Shown: positions 17,758 to 26,418, numbered from the stretch's first letter. The stretch is DNA of 64,000 nucleotides from Gracilimonas sp. (GCF_017641085.1 NZ_JAEPPI010000003.1:124001-188000); one strand, 5' to 3'. Notes: a model not told the origin generated them from the sequence alone. Program-made: numbers and translations.

Positions 17758-18180
17758 TTAATTACCCAAATCATGCTGCTTTCCTGTCCTGTAAACCGTA
17801 CCTCTGAACTCAGCAACCAGATCTTTATCCTGATTGGATACCTTTACCTTATAAACCCCGATTGTTCGTCCATTTTGAAGTTCTTCGGTTTCAGCCGTTA
17901 AAACATCCCCAACAGATATTTTTTTGGTGAAGTTGATATTATTCTCCAAAGCCAGTGAAATAGCCCCTCGGGAATTTGAGGCAAAAGCCAAGGCGCTGTC
18001 CGCGAACGAAAAAGTAATCCCGCCATGACAAACACCAAATCCATTGGTCATTTCTTCTCTGATTTCCATCGAGAGTTTGCAATAACCGGGTGCCGATTCC
18101 AATACCTCGATACCCATCCACTGTGAGAACGGGTCGTTTGCGAGCATATGGTTTATAACAGGATTGATGTCTTTACTCAT
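17758..18180 (-). CDS. paaI: PaaI: hot-dog hydroxyphenylacetyl-CoA thioesterase
   Basis: 140 residues. The PaaI signature NGFGVCHGGITFSFADSALAFASNSRG carries the HGG active-site segment and the conserved Asp. The family hydrolyses ring-hydroxylated phenylacetyl-CoA and rescues CoA from dead-end products. Located between paaH and paaJ, same strand, 28 bp before paaJ. A distant PaaI-like paralogue lies at 41295. Confidence 0.92.
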   Translation of the reverse strand: MSKDINPVINHMLANDPFSQWMGIEVLESAPGYCKLSMEIREEMTNGFGVCHGGITFSFADSALAFASNSRGAISLALENNINFTKKISVGDVLTAETEELQNGRTIGVYKVKVSNQDKDLVAEFRGTVYRTGKQHDLGN

Positions 18181-18227
18181 AGTTTTGGTGCAAAGTTATC
18201 AGCCGTTAGTAGTTTGATAGCTGACCG

Positions 18228-19403
18228 CTATTCTTCATAAAAATTCTTTTCCTGAGCCACCATTTTCTTCAACAATGGGTTTGGGCGATATCGGTCTTCC
18301 CGGTATTCAACCTGCAGGGCTGTCATTCGGTCAAGCACATTTTTGAGCCCAATTTCATCGGCCCATTTCAGGAGACCTTTGGGATAGTTGACTCCATTTT
18401 GCATGGCCAGGTCAACGTCTTCAATAGATGCGATGTTCATAAATACAGCATCGCAAGCTTCGTTGATGAGCATCGTCAGTATCCGGTTGAAGATTGTCTC
18501 ACCAAGCTCTTTATCCTTTGTGGGAGCCGGGTTATCTGCTCCTTCCCGGTAGTCATAAAAACCGCGTCCCGATTTTCTACCTAACCAGCCGGCTTCTACC
18601 ATTCGTTTCTGTGCAAAGGAAGGTTTGAATCTTGGGTCATAATAAAACGCCTCAAATACCGAGCAGGTAACTTCATAATTTACATCATGCCCGATCAGGT
18701 CCATGAGCTCAAAAGGCCCCATTCGGAAGCCTCCAATTTCCTTCATGGCCCAGTCGATGGTAGCGGCGTCAGCGATGCCTTCTTCATAAATACGCAGCGC
18801 TTCCCCGTAAAAAGGCCGGGCAACCCGGTTTACAATAAAGCCGGGAGTGTCCTTACCTGAAACGGTGATTTTGTCCCAGCTTCGAATAAATTCTTTGGTA
18901 GATTTGAAGACATCGTCTCCGGTGGCGATACCGGGAATAACCTCTACTAACTTCATAAGGGGAGCGGGGTTGAAAAAATGGACGCCTAAAAATCGCTCGG
19001 GCTTTTTAAGGGCTGATGAAATAGCGGCAATAGAGAGGGATGAAGTGTTGGACGCCAGCACGGAATCACGGGGAACAATCGCCTCCAGCCTGGAAAAAGT
19101 ATCTTTTTTTACATCCAGATCTTCAACAATAGCTTCAATCACAAATCCGCATTCCCCGAAACCGGTGATATTATCCACAAACTCAATGCGATTTAAGATA
19201 CCATCCACTTCATCCTGAGTCATTCGCTCTTTTTCGACCTGCCGGGCAAGAATACTTTCCAGTCCCGCTTTGGATTTTTCAAGTTGTTCAGGATAAGCAT
19301 CGTATAAGAAAACGTGGTGACCTTGAGTAGCGGCAACCTGTGCAATTCCGGTTCCCATTGTTCCGGCTCCAACTACGCCGATTTTCGCATCGTTGTTAAT
19401 CAT
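18228..19403 (-). CDS. paaH: PaaH: 3-hydroxyadipyl-CoA dehydrogenase
   Basis: 391 residues from the ATG at 19401-19403 (MINNDAKIGVVGAG). The open frame extends 30 residues further to a TTG, but the NAD-binding motif IGVVGAGTMGTGIAQ starts right after this ATG, so the shorter form is chosen. The Rossmann part has the catalytic His in LGVHFFNPAPLMKLVEVI. Two HCDH C-terminal domains follow (NRVARPFYGEALRI and INEACDAVFMN). Converts 3-hydroxyadipyl-CoA to 3-oxoadipyl-CoA for PaaJ. Upstream it faces the toxin-antitoxin pair. Confidence 0.92.
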   Translation of the reverse strand: MINNDAKIGVVGAGTMGTGIAQVAATQGHHVFLYDAYPEQLEKSKAGLESILARQVEKERMTQDEVDGILNRIEFVDNITGFGECGFVIEAIVEDLDVKKDTFSRLEAIVPRDSVLASNTSSLSIAAISSALKKPERFLGVHFFNPAPLMKLVEVIPGIATGDDVFKSTKEFIRSWDKITVSGKDTPGFIVNRVARPFYGEALRIYEEGIADAATIDWAMKEIGGFRMGPFELMDLIGHDVNYEVTCSVFEAFYYDPRFKPSFAQKRMVEAGWLGRKSGRGFYDYREGADNPAPTKDKELGETIFNRILTMLINEACDAVFMNIASIEDVDLAMQNGVNYPKGLLKWADEIGLKNVLDRMTALQVEYREDRYRPNPLLKKMVAQEKNFYEE

Positions 19404-19516
19404 AAGTAAATATCGTGTTTTATCGTCTGAAAAATCGCTTCCAAGATAAGGAATCTGAGACGGAATGCGTTGTAAATTGAGGGAAATTTTCAAACTTGAA
19501 AGTAATAAGGAAAAAA

Positions 19517-19533
19517 GATATCATAATGATATC
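19517..19533. promoter_or_regulatory. Perfect palindrome, likely operator of the toxin-antitoxin pair
   Basis: GATATCATAATGATATC is an exact 17-nt palindrome centred on one A. It lies 22 bp before the antitoxin start. Ribbon-helix-helix antitoxins of this type bind such dyads to repress their own promoter, so autoregulation is the natural reading. Confidence 0.65.
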
Positions 19534-19554
19534 AAATAAATAAGAGGTATAATT

Positions 19555-19791
19555 ATGCCTGACGTTTTAGTAAGAAATATTGATGAGAAAACGCTTAATA
19601 ACTGGAAGAAGAGAGCAAAGAGGAACAACCGTTCGCTACAAGCGGAATTGAAAGATGTGATAGATTCTCTGGGTAGAACCGATCCGGAAGAAGTAAAAAA
19701 AGAAATAAGGGCTACTTTAGAAAAATATAAAGCAGAAGGAAGGCAATTTTCTGACAGCGTTGAACATATACGGGAGATTCGTGACCGGTGA
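19555..19791 (+). CDS. FitA/VapB-like ribbon-helix-helix antitoxin
   Basis: 78 residues. The N-terminal half is a FitA-type ribbon-helix-helix: MPDVLVRNIDEKTLNNWKKR, then AKRNNRSLQAELKDVID. The charged C-terminal tail (EHIREIRDR) would wrap the toxin. The stop overlaps the toxin start by 11 nt, typical of translationally coupled pairs. A perfect palindrome 22 bp upstream fits autoregulation. The pair is inserted on the opposite strand between paaH and paaG. Confidence 0.88.
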   Translation: MPDVLVRNIDEKTLNNWKKRAKRNNRSLQAELKDVIDSLGRTDPEEVKKEIRATLEKYKAEGRQFSDSVEHIREIRDR

Positions 19792-20206
19792 TCTAAAAGT
19801 TATTGATGCATCTTTAGCGCTGAAGTGGGCTATTAACGAGCAGCATTCAGAAGAAGCATTATCACTCTTGGATGAGTTGGATGTATTCATTTGCCCGGAG
19901 GTTTTCTATTTGGAAATTGATGCAGTGTTAACAAAAAGGGTAAGAATTAGAGAATTAGAAGCACAGGAGGCAAAAGAAATAAAAAATAACTTTCGGGCAT
20001 TGCCTTGTAAATTGATTTCCCATTCCCAAATTGATGAGATAGCTTTTGATCTTTCCACCTCATTTAACATCAGCTATTTTGATGCTTTGTACCTTTCAAC
20101 AGCCTTGAAGTTTAATACGGTTGTTCAAACCGCTGACGTTAGGTTTTTTAATGAGCTTCAAAATACGGATTACAAAAATCACATTGAGAAGATTCAGGGA
20201 GTTTAA
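19781..20206 (+). CDS. VapC-type PIN-domain toxin (ribonuclease)
   Basis: 141 residues from GTG at 19781, which has GGGAG 5 nt upstream and begins VTGDLKVIDASLALKW; a TTG at 19760 would give a longer form. PIN acidic residues are visible: D in VIDASLA, E in FYLEIDAVL, D in YFDALYLSTAL and D in VVQTADVRFF. Family members cleave tRNA or rRNA and are neutralised by the upstream antitoxin. Converges on the DUF4260 gene with a 4-nt overlap. Confidence 0.88.
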   Translation: MTGDLKVIDASLALKWAINEQHSEEALSLLDELDVFICPEVFYLEIDAVLTKRVRIRELEAQEAKEIKNNFRALPCKLISHSQIDEIAFDLSTSFNISYFDALYLSTALKFNTVVQTADVRFFNELQNTDYKNHIEKIQGV

Positions 20207-20580
20207 CCTCCAATACTACCCAAATGTGTGTGCTTGAAATCATCTGGGAATTTGAGTCCATAGCCAAAAATACGATCAAAGGCAGCATGACTCAAGAACA
20301 CAATTCCTATTGCAATAAGCCATTCTATTTCTGCAAAAAATCCAGCTAGGACAAGCACGATCATTAATCCCTTATGATGGAAGAAATTGTAGATCCATGA
20401 ACCGATATTCGTGTTAATTAGGTAGGCAGCAAATGAGATATCAGGAAGGAAGAAGAGCAGGGCGAAGATCCACCAACTGTATGATGTAACGAATCCAAAG
20501 AGAATTACGGAACCGATGAAGAGTGCGAGTTCTTCAAGATTGAGAAGGAGTTTTAGGTGTTTACTAAGTTCAATATTCAT
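20203..20580 (-). CDS. DUF4260 family membrane protein
   Basis: 125 residues with about four hydrophobic helices (LALFIGSVILFGFV, WWIFALLFFLPDISFAAYL, GLMIVLVLAGFFAEIEWLIAIGIVFLSHAAF) and the DUF4260 signature HAAFDRIFGYGLKFPDDFKHTHLG with conserved His/Asp. Inner membrane protein of unknown function. It lies inside the paa cluster, next to the toxin gene, and has no known connection to either. Confidence 0.85.
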   Translation of the reverse strand: MNIELSKHLKLLLNLEELALFIGSVILFGFVTSYSWWIFALLFFLPDISFAAYLINTNIGSWIYNFFHHKGLMIVLVLAGFFAEIEWLIAIGIVFLSHAAFDRIFGYGLKFPDDFKHTHLGSIGG

Positions 20581-20611
20581 AATGAAGAGTTGTTAATAAC
20601 GTACAAGGGTC

Positions 20612-20705
20612 GATCACAGATTACGCAGACTTCACTGATTAGTTGTAGAATATCGAGTAGATCAAATAAATCAGTGAAATTCCTCAATCATTAAAATCTG
20701 TGATC
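20612..20705. repeat. Nested inverted repeat (ATCACAGATT / TTCACTGATT words)
   Basis: Outer arms GATCACAGATT (20612-20622) and AATCTGTGATC (20695-20705); inner arms TTCACTGATT (20631-20640) and AATCAGTGAA (20669-20678). All four arms are perfect. It directly abuts the paaG stop codon (20706). A half-copy (AATCAGTGAAATCCGCACAATC...) appears at 21600-21640 and a related ATCCGTG pair at 60921-60977. Confidence 0.65.
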
Positions 20706-21485
20706 CTATTGACCTTTGAACTCCGGTTTCCTTTTCTCCATAAAAGCTTTTACTCCCTCATTGTAATCGTGGGTTTTACCGGCTTCAGCCTGAAGTTTGG
20801 CTTCCAGTTTCATTTGTTCTTCAAGACTGTTTGAAAATCCAGCATTGAATCCGCGTTTGGTAAGCCCAAATCCTTTGGTGGGCATGTTGGCCAGTTTTGA
20901 TGCTATAGCTTTTGCTTCGTCCATGTATTTCCCGGTGGGATAGGCTTTCCAGATCATGCCCATTTCAACGGCTTCTGCTGCAGAGACTTTTTCACCCAAG
21001 AAAGTGAGAGCCGTGGCACGGGCAAGTCCTATGAGTCTGGGTAAAATATAGGTGCCGCCACTGTCCGGGATCAACCCAATTTGTGAGAAGGACTGAATGA
21101 AAGATGCTTCCTCACTGGCAATAACAATATCACAGGCAAGGGCGATGTTGGCTCCGGCTCCGGCAGCTGTTCCGTTTACGGCACAAACCACCGGCTTCTC
21201 CAATTTTCGAATTCCTTTAATTATGGGAATATAGGTGTGATGCACAATTTCACTTAAATCACGATCGGGGTCGTTTGAGACTTCCGTTGCCTCTGCTAAA
21301 TCCTGTCCGGCACAAAAGGCACGTCCCTCACCGGTAAGTAACACGCAGCGTACTTCATCATCTGATTCGGCGCGATGGAGGGCTTCTTTGAGCTGATTGG
21401 CCATTTCGAAGATAAAGCTGTTGAGCTTGTCGGGGCGGTTCAGGGTGATGGTGAAAATGCCATTACTTAAAGTAGTCTGAATCAC
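20706..21485 (-). CDS. paaG: PaaG: ring-1,2-epoxyphenylacetyl-CoA isomerase
   Basis: 259-residue crotonase. It has the oxyanion motif GRAFCAGQDLAEA, the NGTAAGAGANIALACD loop, and the PaaG-type catalytic Asp in IGLIPDSGGTYILPR, where ordinary hydratases have Glu. It converts the epoxide made by PaaABC into oxepin-CoA. The start is GTG (complement of 21483-21485); no in-frame ATG is close. Between paaD and the DUF4260 gene, same strand. Confidence 0.92.
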   Translation of the reverse strand: MIQTTLSNGIFTITLNRPDKLNSFIFEMANQLKEALHRAESDDEVRCVLLTGEGRAFCAGQDLAEATEVSNDPDRDLSEIVHHTYIPIIKGIRKLEKPVVCAVNGTAAGAGANIALACDIVIASEEASFIQSFSQIGLIPDSGGTYILPRLIGLARATALTFLGEKVSAAEAVEMGMIWKAYPTGKYMDEAKAIASKLANMPTKGFGLTKRGFNAGFSNSLEEQMKLEAKLQAEAGKTHDYNEGVKAFMEKRKPEFKGQ

Positions 21486-21635
21486 GGATCTGGCAGATTA
21501 AAGGATTAAATGGATTTTAGTTTGAGATGAAGTTATAGAATGAGGGCCTTTTCACAAAAAATTGTTATCCAAATAATTGGAGTAACTACTGAATGCAAAA
21601 AATCAGTGAAATCCGCACAATCCCAAAATCCGTGC

Positions 21636-22142
21636 TCATATACACTTAAAATGCTCGAAGGGCTGATCGCAGTTATTACAGAAATACTGAGATTTGCAGG
21701 CTGTAGATCCGAATTGACTTACCAGCTCTGTCTCGAATGAATCACAAAAAGGGCAGGGAATAACTTTAGTGCTGGAAAGGCTTTTCAGGAAATCTTCTTC
21801 CTCTTCGGATTTTTCCGGAGGGGCAATACCATAATCTTTCAGCTTTGATTTTGCCTCGTCGGTCATCCAGTCGGTGGTCCAGGTCTCAGCGAAGTCGAGT
21901 TTAACGGAATAGTTTTCAACGTGACGTTCTTCCAGCTTCTCATTTACGAGCTTCTCAATGGCGTTCATGGCCGGGCAACCGGAGTAAGTGGGGGTGATTT
22001 TAACTAATACTTGCCCATCTTCAACCTCAACTTTTCGGGCAATACCCATCTCCACGATATTCAATACAGGAATTTCGGGATCGGTAACCTCTTTGAGGTA
22101 CTCCCAAATCTGCTCCTTAGTGTGTAGCTGGATTGTTGACAT
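21636..22142 (-). CDS. paaD: PaaD: phenylacetyl-CoA epoxidase maturation protein (MIP18/DUF59 family)
   Basis: 168 residues. The DUF59 domain (VTDPEIPVLNIVEMGIARKVE, then TPTYSGCPAMNAIE with its conserved Cys) is followed by a zinc-ribbon tail with CPFCD and CNNCD. PaaD is required for the epoxidase, probably for metal-cluster assembly of the reductase PaaE. It is therefore notable that no paaE is in this window. Downstream of paaC. Confidence 0.93.
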   Translation of the reverse strand: MSTIQLHTKEQIWEYLKEVTDPEIPVLNIVEMGIARKVEVEDGQVLVKITPTYSGCPAMNAIEKLVNEKLEERHVENYSVKLDFAETWTTDWMTDEAKSKLKDYGIAPPEKSEEEEDFLKSLSSTKVIPCPFCDSFETELVSQFGSTACKSQYFCNNCDQPFEHFKCI

Positions 22143-22158
22143 TATTTATGCCTTAGTA

Positions 22159-22240
22159 ATGAGTAGTGAGGATTGAGATATGAGTTGCAAGTCATAAATT
22201 TTGAAAACTAACGACTCAAAACTCATTCCTCACTACTCAT
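22159..22240. repeat. Inverted repeat in the paaC-paaD gap
   Basis: ATGAGTAGTGAGGA (22159-22172) and TCCTCACTACTCAT (22227-22240) are perfect 14-bp arms; the loop contains further partial complements (ATGAGTT / AACTCAT-like). It fills the gap between paaC and paaD and would fold in the operon transcript, possibly adjusting expression of the downstream genes. Confidence 0.65.
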
Positions 22241-22247
22241 ATGAATT

Positions 22248-23033
22248 TCATTTCCACTCCGCATCGGGATAGGAACGTCGCAGGAACTGCATCTGGGCTA
22301 ATAAATGTCCCAAATGTTCGGTGTGAATTCCCTTTCGGCTTCCGCTCATCATAAACTGATCCCAATCTGTAACCGTGAGTGTGGCTTCCGTTAGAGTATC
22401 TTCCACCAGTTTCTTGAATTCCTTCCTGAACTCAGATGAATCAATTGCGATTCCTTCTTTCATTAATAAATCGTCAACCTCATCCATATAGAACAGCTCA
22501 TCGAGGTACATCCACAACTCATCGAAGGATTCCTGAATGCGATTATGGCTTTCCTCGGTTCCGTCACCCAGGCGCAATACCCACTCCCGGCTGTGCCGCA
22601 GGTGATATTTTATTTCTTTGAGATGCTTGCTGATCATTCCGGAAAATTGCTCGTCATCAGCTTCTTTCAGTCGCTCGTATTGGAAGTAACTGAAAGCACT
22701 GAACAAAAATTGTCGGGCTATGGTAAATCCGAAATCACCTTTGGGTAATTCGCAAAGCTGTAGGTTGGTGAAGTCACGGTCATCCCGGAAGAAAGCAAAG
22801 TGATCCTCATCATGGCCTTCACCCTCAACTTCAGCGGCATATTCATATAAGGCGGTGGCGTGTCCGATTAAATCCAGCGAGATGTTAGCCAATGCCAGGT
22901 CTTCTTCAAGCTGTGGGCCGTGTCCACACCATTCAGCGTTGCGCTGTCCTAAAATCAAACGGTCGTCGGCTAGCCTCAACAGGTATGTTAAAAAGGCTTG
23001 TTGCTTAGTCAATTCTTTGGTAGCTGTACTCAT
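22248..23033 (-). CDS. paaC: PaaC: structural subunit of phenylacetyl-CoA epoxidase
   Basis: 261 residues of ferritin-like helices: LRLADDRLILGQRNAEWCGHGPQLEEDLALANISLDLIG and a C-terminal LGHLLAQMQFLRRSYPDAEW typical of PaaC. The subunit supports PaaA and lacks a full di-iron site. Its ATG overlaps the paaB stop by 4 nt, indicating translational coupling. Confidence 0.95.
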   Translation of the reverse strand: MSTATKELTKQQAFLTYLLRLADDRLILGQRNAEWCGHGPQLEEDLALANISLDLIGHATALYEYAAEVEGEGHDEDHFAFFRDDRDFTNLQLCELPKGDFGFTIARQFLFSAFSYFQYERLKEADDEQFSGMISKHLKEIKYHLRHSREWVLRLGDGTEESHNRIQESFDELWMYLDELFYMDEVDDLLMKEGIAIDSSEFRKEFKKLVEDTLTEATLTVTDWDQFMMSGSRKGIHTEHLGHLLAQMQFLRRSYPDAEWK

Positions 23034-23332
23034 GATCTTTTCTTTACGGCTCTTGGTACACTGTAAAACTGAGGGTGTCGGTAGGGTTTGTCGTTGGCCG
23101 GGTCGAAAAACGGACCCATATCTTCAGGTGTGGAAGCGGTTATGTATTTCGATTCAACCACCCAGATACTTACGCCTTCATTTCTACGTGCGTAGGTATC
23201 CCGAGCATTTTGCAAAGCCATTTCTTTGTCCGAAGCATGTAAGCTTCCGGCATGCTCATGGGGTTTCCCGGATTTTGGTTGAGTGAAAACCTCCCACAGA
23301 GGCCAATTGTCTTTGTTGTTTTCTTCTGACAT
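23030..23332 (-). CDS. paaB: PaaB: phenylacetyl-CoA epoxidase subunit
   Basis: 100 residues, the usual length of PaaB. WPLWEVFTQPKSGKPHEHAGSLHA followed by DKEMALQNARDTYARRNEGVSIWVV is the family pattern. PaaB bridges PaaAC heterodimers in the epoxidase complex. Lies between paaA and paaC, overlapping paaC by 4 nt. Confidence 0.95.
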   Translation of the reverse strand: MSEENNKDNWPLWEVFTQPKSGKPHEHAGSLHASDKEMALQNARDTYARRNEGVSIWVVESKYITASTPEDMGPFFDPANDKPYRHPQFYSVPRAVKKRS

Positions 23333-23426
23333 TAATAATCTGTTTTCGAAGTTAAGAAAGGAGTCAAAACTCAGTATTCAGTCGTCAGAATATTCTGAGT
23401 TCAGACTGCTGTGTTCTGAGTTCTAA

Positions 23427-24371
23427 TCACGATGCCTTTTCCTGGCTCAATTTCTTTTTGCGGGCGTAAGCATTTGCAGCTTCACGAACCCACTCACCAT
23501 CTTCATGAGCTTTACGGCGGGCTTTTATTCGATCCCGGTTCATGATGCCATTACCTTTAACCACGTTCCAAAATTCATCCCACGGAATGTCGCCGAAGTC
23601 CCAATGACCGGTTTCTTCATTATATTCAAGGTCCGGATCGGGCAGGGTTACGCCTATAGCTTCCGCTTCCATCACCATGCGATCCACAAAATGCTGACGC
23701 AGCTCATCATTGGTTTTCAGTTTTACCTGCCATTTAATGAGTTCGGCACTGTTTGGGGAATCAGAATCGTGCGGACCAAACATCATCAGGCTTGGCCACC
23801 ACCAGCGGTTAACAGAATCCTGGGCCATTTTTTGTTGCTCAGGAGTTCCATCCGCCATTTTGGCGAGCATCTCATACCCTTGTTTCTTATGAAAGCTTTC
23901 TTCCTTACAGATACGAACATTCGCCCGGGAGTAAGGACCGTAAGAAGAACGGGCCAGCATGGTTTGATTTACGATGGCCGCTCCATCTACCAGCCAGCCA
24001 ATGGCGCAAATATCGGCATAGGTCATAGTTGGGTAGTTGAAAATGCTGGAATACTTAGCGCTGCCATATAGATACTGATCAACAAGTTCGCTGCGATCAA
24101 TGCCAAGCGTTTCGGTTGCACTATATAAATAGAGTCCGTGCCCGGCTTCGTCCTGAACTTTGGCTAAAAGCACCAATTTTCTTTTCAGTGATGGAGCCCG
24201 TTCAATCCAGTTTCCTTCCGGTAACATACCCACAATTTCGGAGTGAGCATGCTGGCTCATCATCCTGATTAATTGCTGCCGATACCGTTCGGGCATCCAG
24301 TCTTTGGGCTCTATTTTTTCTCCCGCATCAATGCGGGCTTGAAATTCGTCTAACTTTTCTTGGTTTTCCAT
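23427..24371 (-). CDS. paaA: PaaA: catalytic di-iron subunit of phenylacetyl-CoA epoxidase
   Basis: 314 residues. Di-iron ligands are visible in [16 protein letters not shown] and [17 protein letters not shown] (E-x-x-H pairs), with [17 protein letters not shown] near the N-terminus. PaaA inserts oxygen into the ring of phenylacetyl-CoA using electrons from PaaE. It is the first gene of the paa run; its upstream gap (244 bp, divergent) holds two AAGCGCTT/AAGCGGTT-like sites and an inverted AAAAAGAGTA pair. Confidence 0.96.
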   Translation of the reverse strand: MENQEKLDEFQARIDAGEKIEPKDWMPERYRQQLIRMMSQHAHSEIVGMLPEGNWIERAPSLKRKLVLLAKVQDEAGHGLYLYSATETLGIDRSELVDQYLYGSAKYSSIFNYPTMTYADICAIGWLVDGAAIVNQTMLARSSYGPYSRANVRICKEESFHKKQGYEMLAKMADGTPEQQKMAQDSVNRWWWPSLMMFGPHDSDSPNSAELIKWQVKLKTNDELRQHFVDRMVMEAEAIGVTLPDPDLEYNEETGHWDFGDIPWDEFWNVVKGNGIMNRDRIKARRKAHEDGEWVREAANAYARKKKLSQEKAS

Positions 24372-24393
24372 GGTGTGAATATACGATTTTTTT

Positions 24394-24405
24394 GGAAGCG
24401 CTTTT
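24394..24405. promoter_or_regulatory. GGAAGCGCTTTT site upstream of paaA
   Basis: GGAAGCGCTTTT lies 23-34 bp before the paaA start codon. The identical 12-mer recurs upstream of hppD (25221-25232). A related GAAAAGCGGTTT is at 24534-24545 and GGAACCGCTTTC upstream of fadD (41779-41790). The central CG in a partial dyad resembles LacI/CcpA-type operators. No matching regulator gene is in the window. Confidence 0.4.
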
Positions 24406-24615
24406 CAATCCTGACAACAGGAATTTAAAAAGAGTAGTTCGGGAATTGAAATGAAAAGTGATTACGATGTAGTATCCTAAACTGGTTAGCTGTAAAATGG
24501 CTTGTGGATATTAAAATGCTTTAGGGTTGTAACGAAAAGCGGTTTAAATACTCTTTTTCGTGTGGAATATTAGCAGTTTGAATGGTAACGTTGATTAGGA
24601 AAAAAGAAGGGTGCT

Positions 24616-24996
24616 ATGAAAGATGTTCCAAAAAAAATATCTCGGTTAGTAATATGGCTGATCAGTCTGTTCGGAATTATTTTATTTGTGAATCCGCTTC
24701 GGGATGGACTAAGCATTTCACAAAGAATAGTGCTTATAGCATTGTGTCTGCTATTTGGCGTTGTTCCAGTAGCAATGCGCAGGACTAAGTCACTTCAAGA
24801 AATTGTTGAAGACGAGAAAAGTATGACTTTGCTTGGTTTGGGTTGCTTGATGCTGATCTATTGTATTTCCGAGTCTTTTTATTATGAATTCTTTTCTAAA
24901 GAAGCATTGCTGGCTTGGTTTGCGGGAATTATTAGTTTTGCTTTTTCGATCATACTTATCGTAGCTCCAGGAAATAATCAAAAACTGAGTTTATAG
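24616..24996 (+). CDS. Small integral membrane protein, unknown function
   Basis: 126 residues with four predicted membrane helices (about 13-31 LVIWLISLFGIILFV, 40-58 RIVLIALCLLFGVVPVA, 77-95 LGLGCLMLIYCISESFYY, 101-121 LAWFAGIISFAFSIILIVA) and short basic loops. I recognise no family. It has GAAGGG a few bases before the ATG and is divergent from paaA. It could be coexpressed with nothing else nearby; the next gene hppD is 277 bp away. Confidence 0.6.
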   Translation: MKDVPKKISRLVIWLISLFGIILFVNPLRDGLSISQRIVLIALCLLFGVVPVAMRRTKSLQEIVEDEKSMTLLGLGCLMLIYCISESFYYEFFSKEALLAWFAGIISFAFSIILIVAPGNNQKLSL

Positions 24997-25002
24997 GTAA
25001 AT

Positions 25003-25034
25003 GATGTAAAGCAAAAAATGCCTGTCTTTACATC
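25003..25034. repeat. Short inverted repeat after the membrane-protein gene
   Basis: GATGTAAAG (25003-25011) and CTTTACATC (25026-25034) are perfect 9-bp arms with a 14-nt loop just past the stop at 24996. The rest of the 277-bp gap (to 25273) is unusually GC-rich for intergenic DNA and holds small self-complementary words (GAAGCTGGAGCTTCC at 25127) but no supportable gene. Confidence 0.4.
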
Positions 25035-25220
25035 GTTGCGAAGAACCACCTTTGCAACGCAACTTGAGAAGCTCGGGCTTCCTGATACTGTTAAGAGCCA
25101 GTCTACCCGGAAACCACAATACTGGAAGCTGGAGCTTCCCGGAAGGAGTGTCGCAGCCGGAAAGCCAATAATCGAGTAGCATTTCGCGAAATCTCCTGCC
25201 GTGCAAATTTTTACTCTTAT

Positions 25221-25232
25221 GGAAGCGCTTTT
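25221..25232. promoter_or_regulatory. GGAAGCGCTTTT site upstream of hppD
   Basis: Identical 12-mer to the one in front of paaA, here 42-53 bp before the hppD start. See the paaA entry; a shared operator for aromatic-acid catabolism is an inference. Confidence 0.4.
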
Positions 25233-25273
25233 TATTTTGTACTTTCATGGGTGAGTAAAGATTAAGTAAAAGC

Positions 25274-26416
25274 ATGGATATGGCGAACCAATCAGATACC
25301 CTGGACCGACCCCTCGAAGAGAAATTTGATGATCATCTTGGCTTACAGGATGTGGACTATGTGGAACATTATGTGAACAACGCCAAGCAGGCGGCTCATT
25401 TTTATATCACCACTTTTGGGTTTGAGATGAAGGCCTATTCGGGATTAGAAACGGGTATTCGCGACCGGGCTTCTTATTACCTGGAACAGGGGAATATCCG
25501 GTTTGTCATTTCGGCTCCGCTAAACAGCGGTTCACCCATTGCAGAGTTTGTTCAAAAGCATGGGGACGGCATCAAAGATATTGCCATGCATGTGGAAGAT
25601 GTGGACCGGGCGTTTAATGAATCGGTGAAAAGGGGTGCTGAGCCGGTTTTGGAGCCTCATGATATGAAGGACGAACACGGTACCATCCGCAAGGCAGCCA
25701 TTAAAACGTACGGAGATGTGATCCACTCTTTTATAGACCGGTCGAACTACAACGGCTTGTTCATGCCGGGATTTCAAGCTAAGGAAAGCCTGGTAAAAGC
25801 AGACCCGGTTGGTGTTGAGTTTGTGGATCACTGTGTAGGAAACGTGGAGCTGGGCCGAATGGAAGACTGGGTGGACTTTTACCGGGATGTGCTGGGCTTC
25901 ACCCAATATATTAGTTTTGATGACAAAGACATCTCTACCGAATATTCAGCGTTGATGAGCCGTGTGATGGCCGGTGGGCGCGGGATGATAAAATTCCCGA
26001 TCAATGAGCCGGCAGAAGGAAAGAAGAAATCCCAGATTGAAGAATACCTGGATTTCTTCGAAGGGCCGGGCGTGCAGCACGTAGCTCTGCTGACCGGTGA
26101 TATCATCGATACCGTAGGAAAGCTGAGAGATCGCGGCGTTGAATTCCTGAAAGTGCCCACTACCTATTATGAAGAATTGGAAGACCGGGTGGGTAAAATT
26201 GATGAGCCTATCGACAAGCTGGAAGATTTGGGAATTCTGGTTGACCGCGATGATGAAGGATACCTGCTTCAGATTTTCACCAAGCCGGTAGTGGATCGGC
26301 CAACTTTATTCTTTGAAATCATTCAGCGAAAAGGAGCCCGCGGTTTCGGAAAAGGAAACTTCAAAGCCCTATTCGAAGCCATCGAACGCGAACAAGACGC
26401 CAGAGGCAACCTTTAA
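25274..26416 (+). CDS. hppD: 4-Hydroxyphenylpyruvate dioxygenase
   Basis: 380 residues with two vicinal-oxygen-chelate halves. The iron ligands of the family are seen in [16 protein letters not shown] (His), [14 protein letters not shown] (His) and [16 protein letters not shown] (Glu). The C-terminal [18 protein letters not shown] is diagnostic. It turns 4-hydroxyphenylpyruvate into homogentisate for the next gene. ATG at 25274, with a second in-frame ATG at 25280. Forms an operon with hmgA, 84 bp apart. Confidence 0.96.
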   Translation: MDMANQSDTLDRPLEEKFDDHLGLQDVDYVEHYVNNAKQAAHFYITTFGFEMKAYSGLETGIRDRASYYLEQGNIRFVISAPLNSGSPIAEFVQKHGDGIKDIAMHVEDVDRAFNESVKRGAEPVLEPHDMKDEHGTIRKAAIKTYGDVIHSFIDRSNYNGLFMPGFQAKESLVKADPVGVEFVDHCVGNVELGRMEDWVDFYRDVLGFTQYISFDDKDISTEYSALMSRVMAGGRGMIKFPINEPAEGKKKSQIEEYLDFFEGPGVQHVALLTGDIIDTVGKLRDRGVEFLKVPTTYYEELEDRVGKIDEPIDKLEDLGILVDRDDEGYLLQIFTKPVVDRPTLFFEIIQRKGARGFGKGNFKALFEAIEREQDARGNL

Positions 26417-26418
26417 TC

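Noticed and set aside
24991-25275. 94-codon open frame on the minus strand before hppD
   Set aside because: No recognisable domain, overlaps the hppD promoter region and hairpins; better read as intergenic or relic sequence.
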